In this document: positions 29,927 through 38,609 of the stretch, one piece after another
Layout of the letters: each line of letters begins with the position of its first letter
Numbering within the stretch: position 1 is the stretch's first letter
Assembly (NCBI RefSeq): GCF_000688475.1
Contig: NZ_JIAN01000006.1
Location: 248,001-312,000, forward strand
Source of the DNA: Cellulomonas sp. URHE0023
GTDB lineage: Bacteria; Actinomycetota; Actinomycetes; Actinomycetales; Cellulomonadaceae
Reading direction: 5' to 3'
DNA length: 64,000 nt
Position numbers and translations under genes: made by a program
The notes under the pieces: generated by a model
Seen by the model: only the letters and a program-made list of their open reading frames with translations
What the model was told of the DNA's origin: nothing
The model's database searches: none

Positions 29927-30597
29927 GGGTCGTCATCGCGGGAGCAGGTTCGGTCGGCCGGTCCATCGCACGCGAGCTCCTCGGGCACGGGCACGAGGTG
30001 ACCCTGATCGACCGTCAGCCGTCCGCGATGCGCGTGTCGCAGGTGGCGGACGCCGACTGGCTGCTCGCGGACGCGTGCGAGCTCCCGACGCTGCGTCAGG
30101 TCAAGGCCGACGAGGCCGACGTGGTCGTCGCCGCTACGGGTGACGACAAGGCCAACCTGGTGATCTCGCTGCTCGCCAAGACCGAGTTTGGTGTCCCCCG
30201 CACGGTCGCCCGCGTGAACAACCCGAAGAACGAGTGGATGTTCGACGAGGCGTGGGGCGTGGACGTCGCCGTCTCCACGCCACGCATCATGACGGCCATG
30301 GTCGAGGAGGCCGTGACGGTCGGGGACCTCGTGCGGATCTTCACGTTCCACCAGTCGCGCGCTGACATCCTCGAGCTCACGCTCCCGGACGACTCCCCGT
30401 TGGCCGGCGTCCGCGTCGGTCAGATCGAGTGGCCGTCGGACACCGTCCTCGCCGCGATCGTGCGCGACACCCGCCCGATCGCCCCGAGCGCGGACGACAC
30501 GCTCGAGGGCCGCGACGAGCTGCTGTTCGTCACGGGGCGGGACGCGGACGAGACGGAGCTGGAACGCCTGTTGACCCACGGACCAGCAACCAGCTGA
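29923..30597 (+). CDS. TrkA-type RCK regulator, second copy
   Basis: A 224-residue RCK protein with nucleotide motif IAGAGSVGRSIARELLGHGHEV and ribose-binding acidic residue in TLIDRQPS, then an RCK_C domain containing ILELTLPDDSPLAGVRV. Similar in length to its neighbour, it probably forms a hetero-oligomeric ring with it. Translationally coupled to the first copy. Its last 68 bases overlap the convergent DUF3159 gene, so read-through or antisense pairing between the two messages is expected. Confidence 0.9.
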   Translation: MRVVIAGAGSVGRSIARELLGHGHEVTLIDRQPSAMRVSQVADADWLLADACELPTLRQVKADEADVVVAATGDDKANLVISLLAKTEFGVPRTVARVNNPKNEWMFDEAWGVDVAVSTPRIMTAMVEEAVTVGDLVRIFTFHQSRADILELTLPDDSPLAGVRVGQIEWPSDTVLAAIVRDTRPIAPSADDTLEGRDELLFVTGRDADETELERLLTHGPATS

Positions 30598-31282
30598 ACC
30601 AGAGGGCGACCGCGGTCCCGGGGACGCCCATCACGAGCTTCGCAGTGCCCAGCCAGACCGTCGCCCCCGCGAGGTAGAGCGGGACCTGGACGACCAGGCG
30701 CAGACCGAACAGCGCCACGAGCGGCCACGTCGCGATCGCGTAGCGACGACGCAGGGCCCGGTCGCGACGCCAGGCGACCGCCTCGCCCCAGCTGCCCTCG
30801 CTGGAGAGCGGACCCTCAGGTCGGAACATGCCCATCACGAGTCCGACCAGGGGCCAGCCGACGACGATCGAGAGCAGCGTGCCGAGCAGACTCGCGAGGT
30901 TGACCAGCAAGCCGTACACGAAGTAGTTGTTCGCGTCGCCGGTCTTCGACGCGAGGAAGACGCCGATCCCGACGCCGAACAGCCCGGAGAACGCCTGAGT
31001 CGCCGGCGTCCGCTGGGCGAGCCGCACGACGACCGCGATCACGGCTGCCGCGGACGCCGCGATCAGTGCGGGCCGCAGGCTCTGCCCGGTCGCGAGGTAC
31101 ACGACGACGAAGAGCAGGCCCGGGGTGACGGCCTCGATGATGCCGCGCACACCGCCGACCGCGTCCATCGCCGAGAACTGCTCCGCCGTGAGCGCCCGCA
31201 TGCCTCGCAGGCCGCCCTCGTCCGGCGGGACGAGGTCGTCGAACGCGTCCAGGGGGCCGTCGCTCGGGTGCTGCTCACTCAC
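30530..31282 (-). CDS. DUF3159 membrane protein
   Basis: A 250-residue integral membrane protein of actinobacterial family DUF3159, with about five to six hydrophobic segments (first at ITPGLLFVVVYLATG) and conserved ATQAFSGLFGVGIGVFLA and GDANNYFVYGLL. Function unknown. The GTG start overlaps the OB-fold gene stop by 8 bases. The 3' end runs 68 bp into the oppositely oriented second RCK gene. The DUF3710-OB-DUF3159 order next to the K+ genes is widespread in actinobacteria (recollection). Confidence 0.88.
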   Translation of the reverse strand: MSEQHPSDGPLDAFDDLVPPDEGGLRGMRALTAEQFSAMDAVGGVRGIIEAVTPGLLFVVVYLATGQSLRPALIAASAAAVIAVVVRLAQRTPATQAFSGLFGVGIGVFLASKTGDANNYFVYGLLVNLASLLGTLLSIVVGWPLVGLVMGMFRPEGPLSSEGSWGEAVAWRRDRALRRRYAIATWPLVALFGLRLVVQVPLYLAGATVWLGTAKLVMGVPGTAVALWFSWLLVRGSTGVPAPSRPRPAP

Positions 31283-31643
31283 CGGGACGCGGCCGCAGCT
31301 CGTAGCGGGGGTTGAACACCGTGCGACGCCCGTCGACGAGGCACACGAGCCCCTCGATCTTCAGTCGCCGGCCGGGCGAGATGCCGGCGATCTCTCGTCG
31401 GCCGAGCCAGACCAGGTCCAGCGAACCGCTTCCGTCGTACAGCTCGGCCTCGAGCGCCGGTACGCCTTCACGCGGACGCAGCGTGACCGACCGGATGACG
31501 CCCGAGACACTCGCTCGCGAGCGGTTGCTGAGCTGGTCGACGGGTGTGCAACCGACCGACCGGTGCGCGTCCTTGCGCTCCTCGTCGGCCTCGATCTCGG
31601 CCTGCGAGGCGATAGCCATCTTCAGACGCTCCTTGAGGCTCAT
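31275..31643 (-). CDS. OB-fold nucleic acid-binding domain protein
   Basis: A 122-residue protein with a charged helical N-terminus (ERLKMAIASQAEIEADEERKD) and an OB-fold of the RecG-wedge/tRNA-anticodon type: SVSGVIRSVTLRP, AELYDGSGSLDLVWLGRREIAGI and IEGLVCLVDGRRTVFNPRYEL. It probably binds single-stranded nucleic acid; target unknown. Start ATG 31643 overlaps the DUF3710 stop (ATGA). Middle gene of a three-gene coupled operon. Confidence 0.85.
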   Translation of the reverse strand: MSLKERLKMAIASQAEIEADEERKDAHRSVGCTPVDQLSNRSRASVSGVIRSVTLRPREGVPALEAELYDGSGSLDLVWLGRREIAGISPGRRLKIEGLVCLVDGRRTVFNPRYELRPRPGE

Positions 31644-32401
31644 CTGGTCTCCGTGATCTCAGGGCCCCGCGTGAGCGGGTCGAAGCTCGGCGCGGCGGGC
31701 TCGGCGTCCGACGCGGTGAGCTCCGGGTTCCCCGGTCCCGGGAGCGTGAGCGTCAGCAGGTCGCGCGGCGCCCGAGCGTCCGTGCCGCGGACGACCACGA
31801 TGCCGGCGAAGACCTTCTCGAGCGGCGCGGCAGCAGCAGGGTCGACTGCGGCGCGGCCGGTGAGGACACCGCGCACGAACCACCGGGGGCCGTCTGCGCC
31901 GATGAAGCGGGCGGGCCGGTGACCGGTGCGCCCCTCGGGCGTACGGATCGGCAGCCGGGCGAGCAGCTCGCGACCGAACGGCCCGGGCAGGTCGTCGACG
32001 GATCCACCCTGCTGGGTGACCGACTCGGCGATCTCGGCACGGATCTCGTCCCAGATGCCGTCGGTGCGTGGGGCGGCGAACGCCTGGACCTGGAGCGACG
32101 AGCCGTCCAGCATGATCGACGCGGCCGAGACGGTGTCCGTCGCCTTGTCGATCTCCATCCGAAGCTCCATGCCCTGGACGCCGGGGAGCCGGACCGCACC
32201 GAGGTCCACCCGCACGATGTCGTCGGTCACCTCGTCTGCGTCCCACGGGCCGCCGGTGCGCTCGAACGGCTCAGCCGCGACCTCGACGACCTCGTCCAGC
32301 TCGTCGACCTCGTCGGCTGGTGACTCGTCGACCGGTGCGTCGACGCCGTCGCTCACCTCATCGGTGACGGCGTCCTTCCCGCCACGTCGGAACAGACCCA
32401 C
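31640..32401 (-). CDS. DUF3710 protein
   Basis: A 253-residue soluble protein of actinobacterial DUF3710. An acidic, low-complexity N-terminus (residues 8-50) leads to the conserved domain with DLGAVRLPGVQGMELRME, FAAPRTDGIWDEIRAEIA and RFIGADGPRWFVRGVLTG. Function unknown. I chose GTG 32401 (MGLFRRGGKD, the usual family start), 8 nt after GGAGGA, instead of GTG 32410, which is too close to that site. A TAGTGT -10 box lies at 32552-32557. First gene of the DUF3710-OB-DUF3159 operon. Confidence 0.85.
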   Translation of the reverse strand: MGLFRRGGKDAVTDEVSDGVDAPVDESPADEVDELDEVVEVAAEPFERTGGPWDADEVTDDIVRVDLGAVRLPGVQGMELRMEIDKATDTVSAASIMLDGSSLQVQAFAAPRTDGIWDEIRAEIAESVTQQGGSVDDLPGPFGRELLARLPIRTPEGRTGHRPARFIGADGPRWFVRGVLTGRAAVDPAAAAPLEKVFAGIVVVRGTDARAPRDLLTLTLPGPGNPELTASDAEPAAPSFDPLTRGPEITETR

Positions 32402-32577
32402 GTTGCTCACTCCTCCTCGACGCGCGCACTGCGGCGCGCGTTCGTGCCTGCACCACTGCAGACCGCTCCACTGCTCGAACGTCGTGCTTCACCGACGAGC
32501 CTCACGACGAGTGGCTGACACCCGCTGACGGCTGGTCAGGTCCTCATCGAAACACTAACCCCGCACCCAGGACCCAC

Positions 32578-33048
32578 CTAGCCGGCCGGAGCCGCCTTCC
32601 ACCCACCGCTGGACCCGAAGCCGCCCGCACCGCGGTGCGACCCGGGCAGGTGCTCGACCGCGACGAACCGCGCGCGCTCGACACGCTGGATCACGAGCTG
32701 GGCGATCCGGTCGCCACGGTGCAGCTCGAGGGCGTTCTCGACGTCCGTGTTGAGCAACGTGACCGCGATCTCGCCGCGGTAGCCGGCGTCGACCGTGCCC
32801 GGCGCGTTCACGATGGTCAGACCGTGGCGCATGGCCAGCCCGGACCGCGGGTGCACGAACGCGGCGTAGCCGTCGGGCAACGCGATGGCCACCCCCGTGG
32901 GGACGGTCACCCGGCCCTGCGGCGGGATCACGACGTCGATGCGCGTGACCAGGTCGGCGCCCGCGTCCCCCGGGTGCGCGTACGACGGTTCGGGCAGGTC
33001 AGGCTCCAGGAGCTGGAGCAGGACCTCAGGGCTGTGGTCGGCCGTCAC
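32578..33048 (-). CDS. dut: dUTP diphosphatase
   Basis: A 156-residue trimeric dUTPase that hydrolyses dUTP to dUMP and pyrophosphate, protecting DNA from uracil and supplying the dTMP precursor. All five family motifs are visible: HPGDAGADL, PRSGLAMRHG, NAPGTVDAGYRGEI, DRIAQLVIQ and the C-terminal arm HRGAGGFGSSG. GTG 33048 is taken as start; a longer open frame crosses into the divergent DUF3093 gene and is not real. Thymidine kinase is 3 kb away. Confidence 0.95.
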   Translation of the reverse strand: MTADHSPEVLLQLLEPDLPEPSYAHPGDAGADLVTRIDVVIPPQGRVTVPTGVAIALPDGYAAFVHPRSGLAMRHGLTIVNAPGTVDAGYRGEIAVTLLNTDVENALELHRGDRIAQLVIQRVERARFVAVEHLPGSHRGAGGFGSSGGWKAAPAG

Positions 33049-33087
33049 GGGGCCAGACCCTACCGGGCCGGATGGGATGCTGGGGGC

Positions 33088-33570
33088 ATGCCCGACTTTC
33101 CTGGCCCCGCTCCGTCGCCCGCCCCCGTGCCCACGAGCACCGTGTACTCCGAGCGACTCACCCTGGGGCCGCTCGGCTGGGTGCTGATGGTCGTGTTCGC
33201 CTCGATGCTCGGGATCGCGTTCGTCCCGGTCGACGTCCGCCTTGCGGTCCTCGTCGGCACGGCAGCCGTCGTGGGCGGGGTCGTGGTCTTCGTGCGCACC
33301 GCGCCGGTCGTGCGCGTGGACGCGACGACGCTTCAGGCAGGTCGCGCACGCATCCCGCTCACCCTCGTCGGGGCCGCGTCGCCGCTGGACTCCGCGGCGA
33401 CCCGGGCGGAGCTCGGACCTCGCCTCGACGCCCGTGCCTACCTGTGCCTGCGGGGCTGGATCCACACGGCGGTCAAGGTCGAGCTCGTGGACCCGCTGGA
33501 CCCGACCCCGTACTGGATCGTCTCGACGCGGCGCCCGGAGGCCCTGGCCGGGGCATTGATCGGTTCCTGA
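33088..33570 (+). CDS. DUF3093 membrane protein
   Basis: A 160-residue protein of actinobacterial DUF3093 with two adjacent membrane segments (WVLMVVFASMLGIAFVPV and LAVLVGTAAVVGGVVVFVRT, about residues 31-70) and a PH-like cytosolic tail with PYWIVSTRRPEALAGAL. Function unknown. Divergent from dut with only 39 bp between the starts. The dut-DUF3093-DUF4193 order is common in actinobacteria (recollection). Confidence 0.88.
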   Translation: MPDFPGPAPSPAPVPTSTVYSERLTLGPLGWVLMVVFASMLGIAFVPVDVRLAVLVGTAAVVGGVVVFVRTAPVVRVDATTLQAGRARIPLTLVGAASPLDSAATRAELGPRLDARAYLCLRGWIHTAVKVELVDPLDPTPYWIVSTRRPEALAGALIGS

Positions 33571-33591
33571 CCCTGGCCCAGGAAAACGGCA

Positions 33592-33622
33592 CGGCCGGTC
33601 ACTCCACAGGAGCGACCGGCCG
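33592..33622. terminator. bidirectional terminator between DUF3093 and DUF4193
   Basis: CGGCCGGTC and GACCGGCCG form a perfect 9-bp stem. The loop itself pairs CTCC with GGAG around ACA, giving a 13-bp hairpin with one A-C mismatch. It lies between two convergent genes. Confidence 0.75.
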
Positions 33623-33640
33623 GTCAGGTGGTTCGGTGCG

Positions 33641-33940
33641 TCAGGCGGCGCACTCGGAGCAGACGGGGTGACCGTCGCGCTCGTAGGCGAGCTGGCTGCG
33701 GTGGTGCACCAGGAAGCAGCTCGAGCAGGTGAACTCGTCGGCCTGACGGGGTAGCACGCGCACGGAGAGCTCTTCGCCCGAGAGGTCCGCTCCTGGGAGC
33801 TCGAACCCTTCGGCCGCCTCGGTCTCGTCCTCGTCCACCACGCCCGAGTTCTTGTCGGACCGCCGTGCCTGGAGCTCCTGGAGCGAGTCCTCGCTCAGGT
33901 CCTCCTCGGTCTTGCGCGGGGCGTCGTAGTCGGTAGCCAT
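33641..33940 (-). CDS. DUF4193 zinc-ribbon-like protein
   Basis: A 99-residue actinobacterial protein of DUF4193. It begins MATDYDAPRKTEEDL, has an acidic middle part, and ends with a probable zinc site formed by CSSC and CSEC around the conserved FLVHHRSQLAYE. Function unknown, though the family is nearly universal in actinobacteria. I chose ATG 33940 as the family-typical start over GTG 33952. Confidence 0.9.
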   Translation of the reverse strand: MATDYDAPRKTEEDLSEDSLQELQARRSDKNSGVVDEDETEAAEGFELPGADLSGEELSVRVLPRQADEFTCSSCFLVHHRSQLAYERDGHPVCSECAA

Positions 33941-34091
33941 GTCTGGCGTCACACTCCGTGTCTTGGGGGAAACTGGTACGCGTGCACAATGCGGCGTGCC
34001 CGCGATTTGTTCCCGGTCGCGGTGGGATTCTGCACCACATCTGGCCGTTGCGCGAACAGTGACGGCACATCTTCTTCGCCGCGCTTGTTGG

Positions 34092-34922
34092 TCAACTGTC
34101 CTGGTCAGCGCCCGATGCCTCGAGGTAGGCGACCAGATCGTGCACGCGTGCGGGCGGTCCAGCCACCGTCATGGCCTCCCCCGCAGGCTGCCCGCGCAGG
34201 CCTGTGACCACGGCACCGGCCTCCTGTGCGATCAGGGAACCTGCGGCGAGGTCCCAGGGCTGCAGACCTCGCTCGTAGTAGAGATCGAGCCCGCCCGACG
34301 CCAGTGCGCACAGGTCGAGCGCCGCGGACCCGATGCGACGGATGTCACGTACCTGGGGAAGCAGCTCGGCCAGCACGCGTGCTTGCGAGCGACGCCGGGC
34401 CGCCACGTAACCGAACCCCGTGCCGACGAGGCAGTCGATCAGCGGCTGCGCCTGGTTGACCTGCAGCGCCTGCCCGTCGAGCGTCGCGCCCTGCCCCAGA
34501 CCTGCCACGTACGTACGCCCGTCCTGAGGGGCGACGACGCACCCCGCGAGGACCGTCCACGTTGCCGGGTCCGGGTCGGTACCGGCCGGAGAGGTGACCG
34601 CCGCGACCGACACCGCGTACGCCGGCAGGCCGTAGAGGTAGTTCACCGTTCCGTCGATGGGATCGACGACCCACCAGGTCCCCGACGAGCTCTGGGTCAG
34701 CGCATCCTCCTCGCCGAGGACCCCGTCGCCCGGTCGCAGCTCCGCGAGCCGGCGGCGGAGCAAGGCCTCGGACGCGAGGTCCATCGCCGTGACCACGTCC
34801 TGCGCGCTCGACTTCGTCGCGGCGACGGAGACTTCACCCTCTCGTCCGGTGCGGATCAGCTCGCCGGCCTCACGGGCGACCGTCTCGGCGACGTGCATCA
34901 GGGCGCGGATGTGTTCGGTCAC
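34092..34922 (-). CDS. inositol monophosphatase family protein (SuhB type)
   Basis: A 276-residue Mg2+-dependent phosphatase. Metal-site motifs GEEDA, WWVVDPIDGTVNYLYG and the C-terminal GLQPWDLAAGSLIAQEAGA are complete, so it should be active on inositol 1-phosphate or a related sugar phosphate. In actinomycetes such enzymes feed phosphatidylinositol or mycothiol synthesis, but several paralogues usually exist and I cannot assign this one. Start GTG 34922 is preceded by CAGGAT six bases upstream, so it may also be leaderless. Confidence 0.9.
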   Translation of the reverse strand: MTEHIRALMHVAETVAREAGELIRTGREGEVSVAATKSSAQDVVTAMDLASEALLRRRLAELRPGDGVLGEEDALTQSSSGTWWVVDPIDGTVNYLYGLPAYAVSVAAVTSPAGTDPDPATWTVLAGCVVAPQDGRTYVAGLGQGATLDGQALQVNQAQPLIDCLVGTGFGYVAARRRSQARVLAELLPQVRDIRRIGSAALDLCALASGGLDLYYERGLQPWDLAAGSLIAQEAGAVVTGLRGQPAGEAMTVAGPPARVHDLVAYLEASGADQDS

Positions 34923-35020
34923 GTCGCCATCCTGTCAGCGCCACGTGCGGCGCACCGTCCAGCGTCCACGGCTCGGAGCCAGATCAGTGGCACGCTCGTC
35001 CCGAGGTACTGGGAGGTCGA

Positions 35021-36085
35021 ATGGCTGAGCTCGAGCTGGTGGGTCTGCACGAGGACGGGGAGCATCTCGTCCTGGTGGGTCCGGACGGTGCGCGATTCCG
35101 ACTGCGCATCGACGAACCGTTGCGTGCTGCCGTGCGCCGCGACCGTCCGCAGCTCGAGCAGCTGCGCGCCGAGAGCGCCGCGACACTCAGCCCTCGGGAG
35201 ATCCAGGCCCGCATCCGCGCCGGTGCCACGACGCAGGAGGTCGCCGACTCCGCGGGTCTACCTATCGAGCGCGTCCGTCGCTACGAGGGTCCGGTCCTCG
35301 CCGAGCGCGAGCACATCGCCGAGCAGGCCCGCGGCACCCGTGTGGGTCGGGAGATGGGCGCACCCGTCCTCGGAGACCTGGTCACCGACCGTCTGGCTGC
35401 CCGCGGTGTCGACCTCGCCTCGCTCGCGTGGGACTCCGCCCGTGACGCGAACGGTCCGTGGGTGGTCCTCGCCCGGTTCACGGTCGGCGACACCGACCGG
35501 GAGGCGCGGTGGACGTTCGACCCCTCGAAGCGCACCGTCGTCGCTGACGAGGACGAGGCGCGCTGGCTGTCCGAGACGGAGCTGGCGGACGAGCCGATAT
35601 CGCGCCGGCATCTCGCAGCCGTCCGTGACGTCGTGTTCGACTTCCAGTCGGACGGCACCACCCTCCGCACCGAGGCCGGACCGGCAGTCGTCGCCGACCC
35701 TGAGCCCGAGCCCGACCCTCACGCCGAGACCGCGGCGCTCCTGGACGACCTGCGCGGCCGGCGTGGCGTGCGCCAGGCGCTGGACATGGAGCTGGACGAC
35801 GACACCGAGGAGTTCGAGGGCTTCGGTCCCCAGCACGCCTTCGACTTCGGACGTCCGCAGACCGAGTCACCCGGCGCTCACCCGCACGACGCGGATCCGG
35901 CCCAGGAGGCTGTGGTCTACCCCGTGCCCACGATCGTGCCGCAACCGACGCCCGTCGCGGCCGCCCCCGACGCCTCGGACCCGGCCGACCACGACGAGCA
36001 CGCAGACCGTCCACGGACCGCACGGCGCGGCCGCGCAAAGGTCCCGAGCTGGGACGAGATCGTGTTCGGCGCCAAGCCCGAGTAG
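35021..36085 (+). CDS. sepH: septation protein SepH
   Basis: A 354-residue actinobacterial division protein. The N-terminal DUF3071 domain (about residues 1-170) contains the helix-turn-helix SPREIQARIRAGATTQEVADSAGLP and REMGAPVLGDLV; a long acidic, disordered linker follows and ends in the conserved RAKVPSWDEIVFG. In Streptomyces and mycobacteria SepH binds FtsZ and promotes its assembly. ATG 35021 has GGGAGG upstream. Ends 5 bp from the convergent tdk gene. Confidence 0.93.
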   Translation: MAELELVGLHEDGEHLVLVGPDGARFRLRIDEPLRAAVRRDRPQLEQLRAESAATLSPREIQARIRAGATTQEVADSAGLPIERVRRYEGPVLAEREHIAEQARGTRVGREMGAPVLGDLVTDRLAARGVDLASLAWDSARDANGPWVVLARFTVGDTDREARWTFDPSKRTVVADEDEARWLSETELADEPISRRHLAAVRDVVFDFQSDGTTLRTEAGPAVVADPEPEPDPHAETAALLDDLRGRRGVRQALDMELDDDTEEFEGFGPQHAFDFGRPQTESPGAHPHDADPAQEAVVYPVPTIVPQPTPVAAAPDASDPADHDEHADRPRTARRGRAKVPSWDEIVFGAKPE

Positions 36086-36089
36086 CGAC

Positions 36090-36740
36090 TCAACCCGTCT
36101 CGAAGTCGAGGGTCTGCACCGAGGGTGACGCGGCCCGAGCGGCCGTCGCAGTCATCCGGCGCATGTGGTGGCGGCGGCACAGCACCTCGTACCCGAGCTG
36201 GTCGGCCACCGAGTCGACGTCGCCGACGACCACCTGCTCGCCCTCGACGACCATCGTCCCGCCGACCGTCCGGGCGTTGTGCGTCGCGCGTGCACCACAC
36301 CAGCACAACGCCATGACCTGGAGCACCTCGACGCGGTCCGCGAGCTCGACCAGCCGGGCCGCTCCCGGGAACAGGCGGGCCCGGAAGTCCGTCGAGATGC
36401 CGAACGCGAACACGTCCACGCTGAGCTCGTCGACGACCCGCGCCAGCTGCTCGACCTGTGCCGGGGCGTAGAACTGCGCCTCGTCCCCGATCAGGTAGTC
36501 GACCGGGTGCCCCTGCATGCGACGCGTGATCACATCGGTCCAGAAGTCCGTCGAGTCCTCGACCTCGCGCGCACCCTGCGTCAGGCCCAGGCGTGACGAG
36601 ATGACGGCCTTACCGGCACGGTCCTGCCGGGTGAAGAGGAGGCCGTCCCGGCCGCGTGCGGCGTGGTTGTGATGCATCTGCAGAGCCAGGGTGGACTTTC
36701 CGCAGTCCATCGTCCCGGAGAAGAAGACCAGCTCGGCCAC
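36090..36740 (-). CDS. tdk: thymidine kinase
   Basis: A 216-residue type II thymidine kinase that phosphorylates thymidine in pyrimidine salvage. It has P-loop FSGTMDCGKST, Walker-B-like LIGDEAQFY with the catalytic glutamate, and a structural zinc site from CWCG and the C-terminal CRRHH. The GTG at 36740 fits the family start (VAELVFFSGTMDCGKST). Lies on the same strand as the phosphodiesterase upstream, 41 bp apart. Confidence 0.95.
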   Translation of the reverse strand: MAELVFFSGTMDCGKSTLALQMHHNHAARGRDGLLFTRQDRAGKAVISSRLGLTQGAREVEDSTDFWTDVITRRMQGHPVDYLIGDEAQFYAPAQVEQLARVVDELSVDVFAFGISTDFRARLFPGAARLVELADRVEVLQVMALCWCGARATHNARTVGGTMVVEGEQVVVGDVDSVADQLGYEVLCRRHHMRRMTATAARAASPSVQTLDFETG

Positions 36741-36781
36741 CGGTCAGGCACCGCCTCTCGACGCCGTGCGCCACCGTGCTG

Positions 36782-37978
36782 TCATGCGACGACGATGCAC
36801 GGGACGAGCATCTCGTGGCGGGTCAGGGATCCGTGCACGCCGATCAGGTCGAGCGAGGCTGGCGACTGCGTCGCGGAGTCCACGACGGTCGCGCGACCCG
36901 TCATGGCCACCACGACGTCTCCGATGATCGGAGCCACGTGCTCTGCCACGTCACCGAACCACCCGTGGTCGACGGCTTCCTCACGCGTGGCGACGACCGC
37001 GGCCGGTCCGAGCACGTCACGCCACCGGCGGGCGACGTCGCCGGCGTCCGTCCCCTGCACCAGATGCAGGTGCAGCGCACGCGGCTCCCCCGCCACCAGC
37101 TCGACGCCCGCGCGGAGGGTCGGGTGGGTCGCGACGTCCCAGCGCTGACCGAGGTCGACGTCGACCATGCCGTGGTCCGCCGTCACGAGCAGCAGCGCAT
37201 CCCTGGGCAGGCTCCTGGCCAGACGACCGAGCTCGGCGTCCAGCTCGGCAAGCGCGTCACCCCACTGCAGCGAGCCCCAGCCGTGATGGTGGCCCGCCTT
37301 GTCGACGTCGCCCCAGTAGAGGTACGCGACACCGGGCGTCCGCAACGCCGCGACCGTGGCGTCGACCCGATCCGCGAGCGACTCGGCCCGCACGTAGACC
37401 GGTCCCCGCAAGGCGGCCTCCGTCAGTCCCGACCCGGCGAAGCGCGCCGGCCCGATGCTCGTGACGCCGATCCCGGCGCCACTGAGGTGCTCGAACACCG
37501 TCTTCTCACGCTGCCACTCACGCGCCGGCGGAAGGTCGGTCCAGCTGACGAGGTTGCCGAGGCGACCCGTCGCCGGGTCGCGCACCGTGTAACCGAGCAT
37601 CCCGGTGCGGCCGGGCGGCGCGCCGACGCCGAACGTGCCCATGGCCGTGGCCGTGGTCGACGGGAACGTGCTCGTGAGTGGCGTCGACCCACCCAGCTCG
37701 CGCCGCAGGAAGGGTGCGTGCCCGGCGCGCTCGGACAGGTTGGCGTAGCCGAGCCCGTCGACCAGCACGACGCACACGCGGGACGCCGTGGGCAGTCCGA
37801 GGATCGCCTGCGACTCGGCCGCGCCGGGAACATCGGCGCCGAGCGCACCCCCGACCGCCGGGAGGACCCGACCGAGACAGGCGTACGACGAGTTGGGCGT
37901 CACAAGGTCGGCGGCCTCGAAGGCCGCGACGGCGTCACCCGACGCCTGGACCTCTTCCAGACCCTCGAGGTCCGTCAT
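36782..37978 (-). CDS. alkaline phosphatase-superfamily nucleotide pyrophosphatase/phosphodiesterase
   Basis: A 398-residue metal-dependent hydrolase of the type I phosphodiesterase/nucleotide pyrophosphatase family. Metal and nucleophile sites are visible: VVLVDGLGYAN (Asp), TFPSTTATAMGT (Thr nucleophile), YWGDVDKAGHHHG and LLVTADHGMVDV. No signal peptide, so it should act in the cytosol on an unknown phosphodiester. The ATG at 37978 overlaps the DUF5998 stop by 4 bases. It probably shares an operon with DUF5998 and tdk. Confidence 0.9.
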   Translation of the reverse strand: MTDLEGLEEVQASGDAVAAFEAADLVTPNSSYACLGRVLPAVGGALGADVPGAAESQAILGLPTASRVCVVLVDGLGYANLSERAGHAPFLRRELGGSTPLTSTFPSTTATAMGTFGVGAPPGRTGMLGYTVRDPATGRLGNLVSWTDLPPAREWQREKTVFEHLSGAGIGVTSIGPARFAGSGLTEAALRGPVYVRAESLADRVDATVAALRTPGVAYLYWGDVDKAGHHHGWGSLQWGDALAELDAELGRLARSLPRDALLLVTADHGMVDVDLGQRWDVATHPTLRAGVELVAGEPRALHLHLVQGTDAGDVARRWRDVLGPAAVVATREEAVDHGWFGDVAEHVAPIIGDVVVAMTGRATVVDSATQSPASLDLIGVHGSLTRHEMLVPCIVVA

Positions 37979-38550
37979 CGTGCGCGGGCGCTGGCCGCCG
38001 AGAGCTGACGCGCGAACGCCGTCGCTGCGCGGACGGACTCGGCGCCTTCGGCCAGTGCGCTGACGCGGACGACCACGTCGTCCGGTGCGAGCGTGCCCGT
38101 GAGCCCGTGGTCGGCATCGCAGCTCGGGTCACCACAGGTGGCCGGCTCCAGATCGACGCGGGAGACAGCGCCCCAGCCGATCACGAGCGTGAGCTCGGAA
38201 GCTCCCGTGCCCGCCTTGTGCTGGTCGGGCTGACCGACCACGTGGGTCAGCGCCACCGACTTCAGCTCCGCCAGCGGGACCGCCTCGGTGGTCGCCGACG
38301 CGCTCGCCGACGGGTGCTCGGAATCGGCCGGGTGGTCGTCCACGTGGGCGACCACGAGCCGCGTCGGCGTCAGGACGAGCACCGTCACGTGACGGCGCAC
38401 CTCGGCGGCGTCGAACGTCGTCTCAGGATGGACCAGGTGGGCGACGACGTCCTCGTCCGCGAGGGCCACGTCGAGCACGTCACCGACGAGCTCCGGGTAG
38501 TAGCCGGCACGGTGGAGATCGACACGCAGATCGGTGGCAGGAGCAGACAC
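37975..38550 (-). CDS. DUF5998 protein
   Basis: A 191-residue soluble protein of actinobacterial DUF5998, with conserved AGYYPELVGDVLDVALADE, HPETTFDAAEVRRHVTVL and a short TCGDPSCDADHG containing two cysteines. Function unknown. I chose GTG 38550, 7 nt after GGAGGA, which gives the family-typical N-terminus. A longer open frame enters the acyl-CoA synthetase gene. Coupled to the phosphodiesterase by ATGA. Confidence 0.85.
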   Translation of the reverse strand: MSAPATDLRVDLHRAGYYPELVGDVLDVALADEDVVAHLVHPETTFDAAEVRRHVTVLVLTPTRLVVAHVDDHPADSEHPSASASATTEAVPLAELKSVALTHVVGQPDQHKAGTGASELTLVIGWGAVSRVDLEPATCGDPSCDADHGLTGTLAPDDVVVRVSALAEGAESVRAATAFARQLSAASARAR

Positions 38551-38609
38551 CGGGACATCCTCCCACTCGTCGCGGCCGGACGTGCCGCGCAGCCATCGGG
38601 ACGCGCCGC

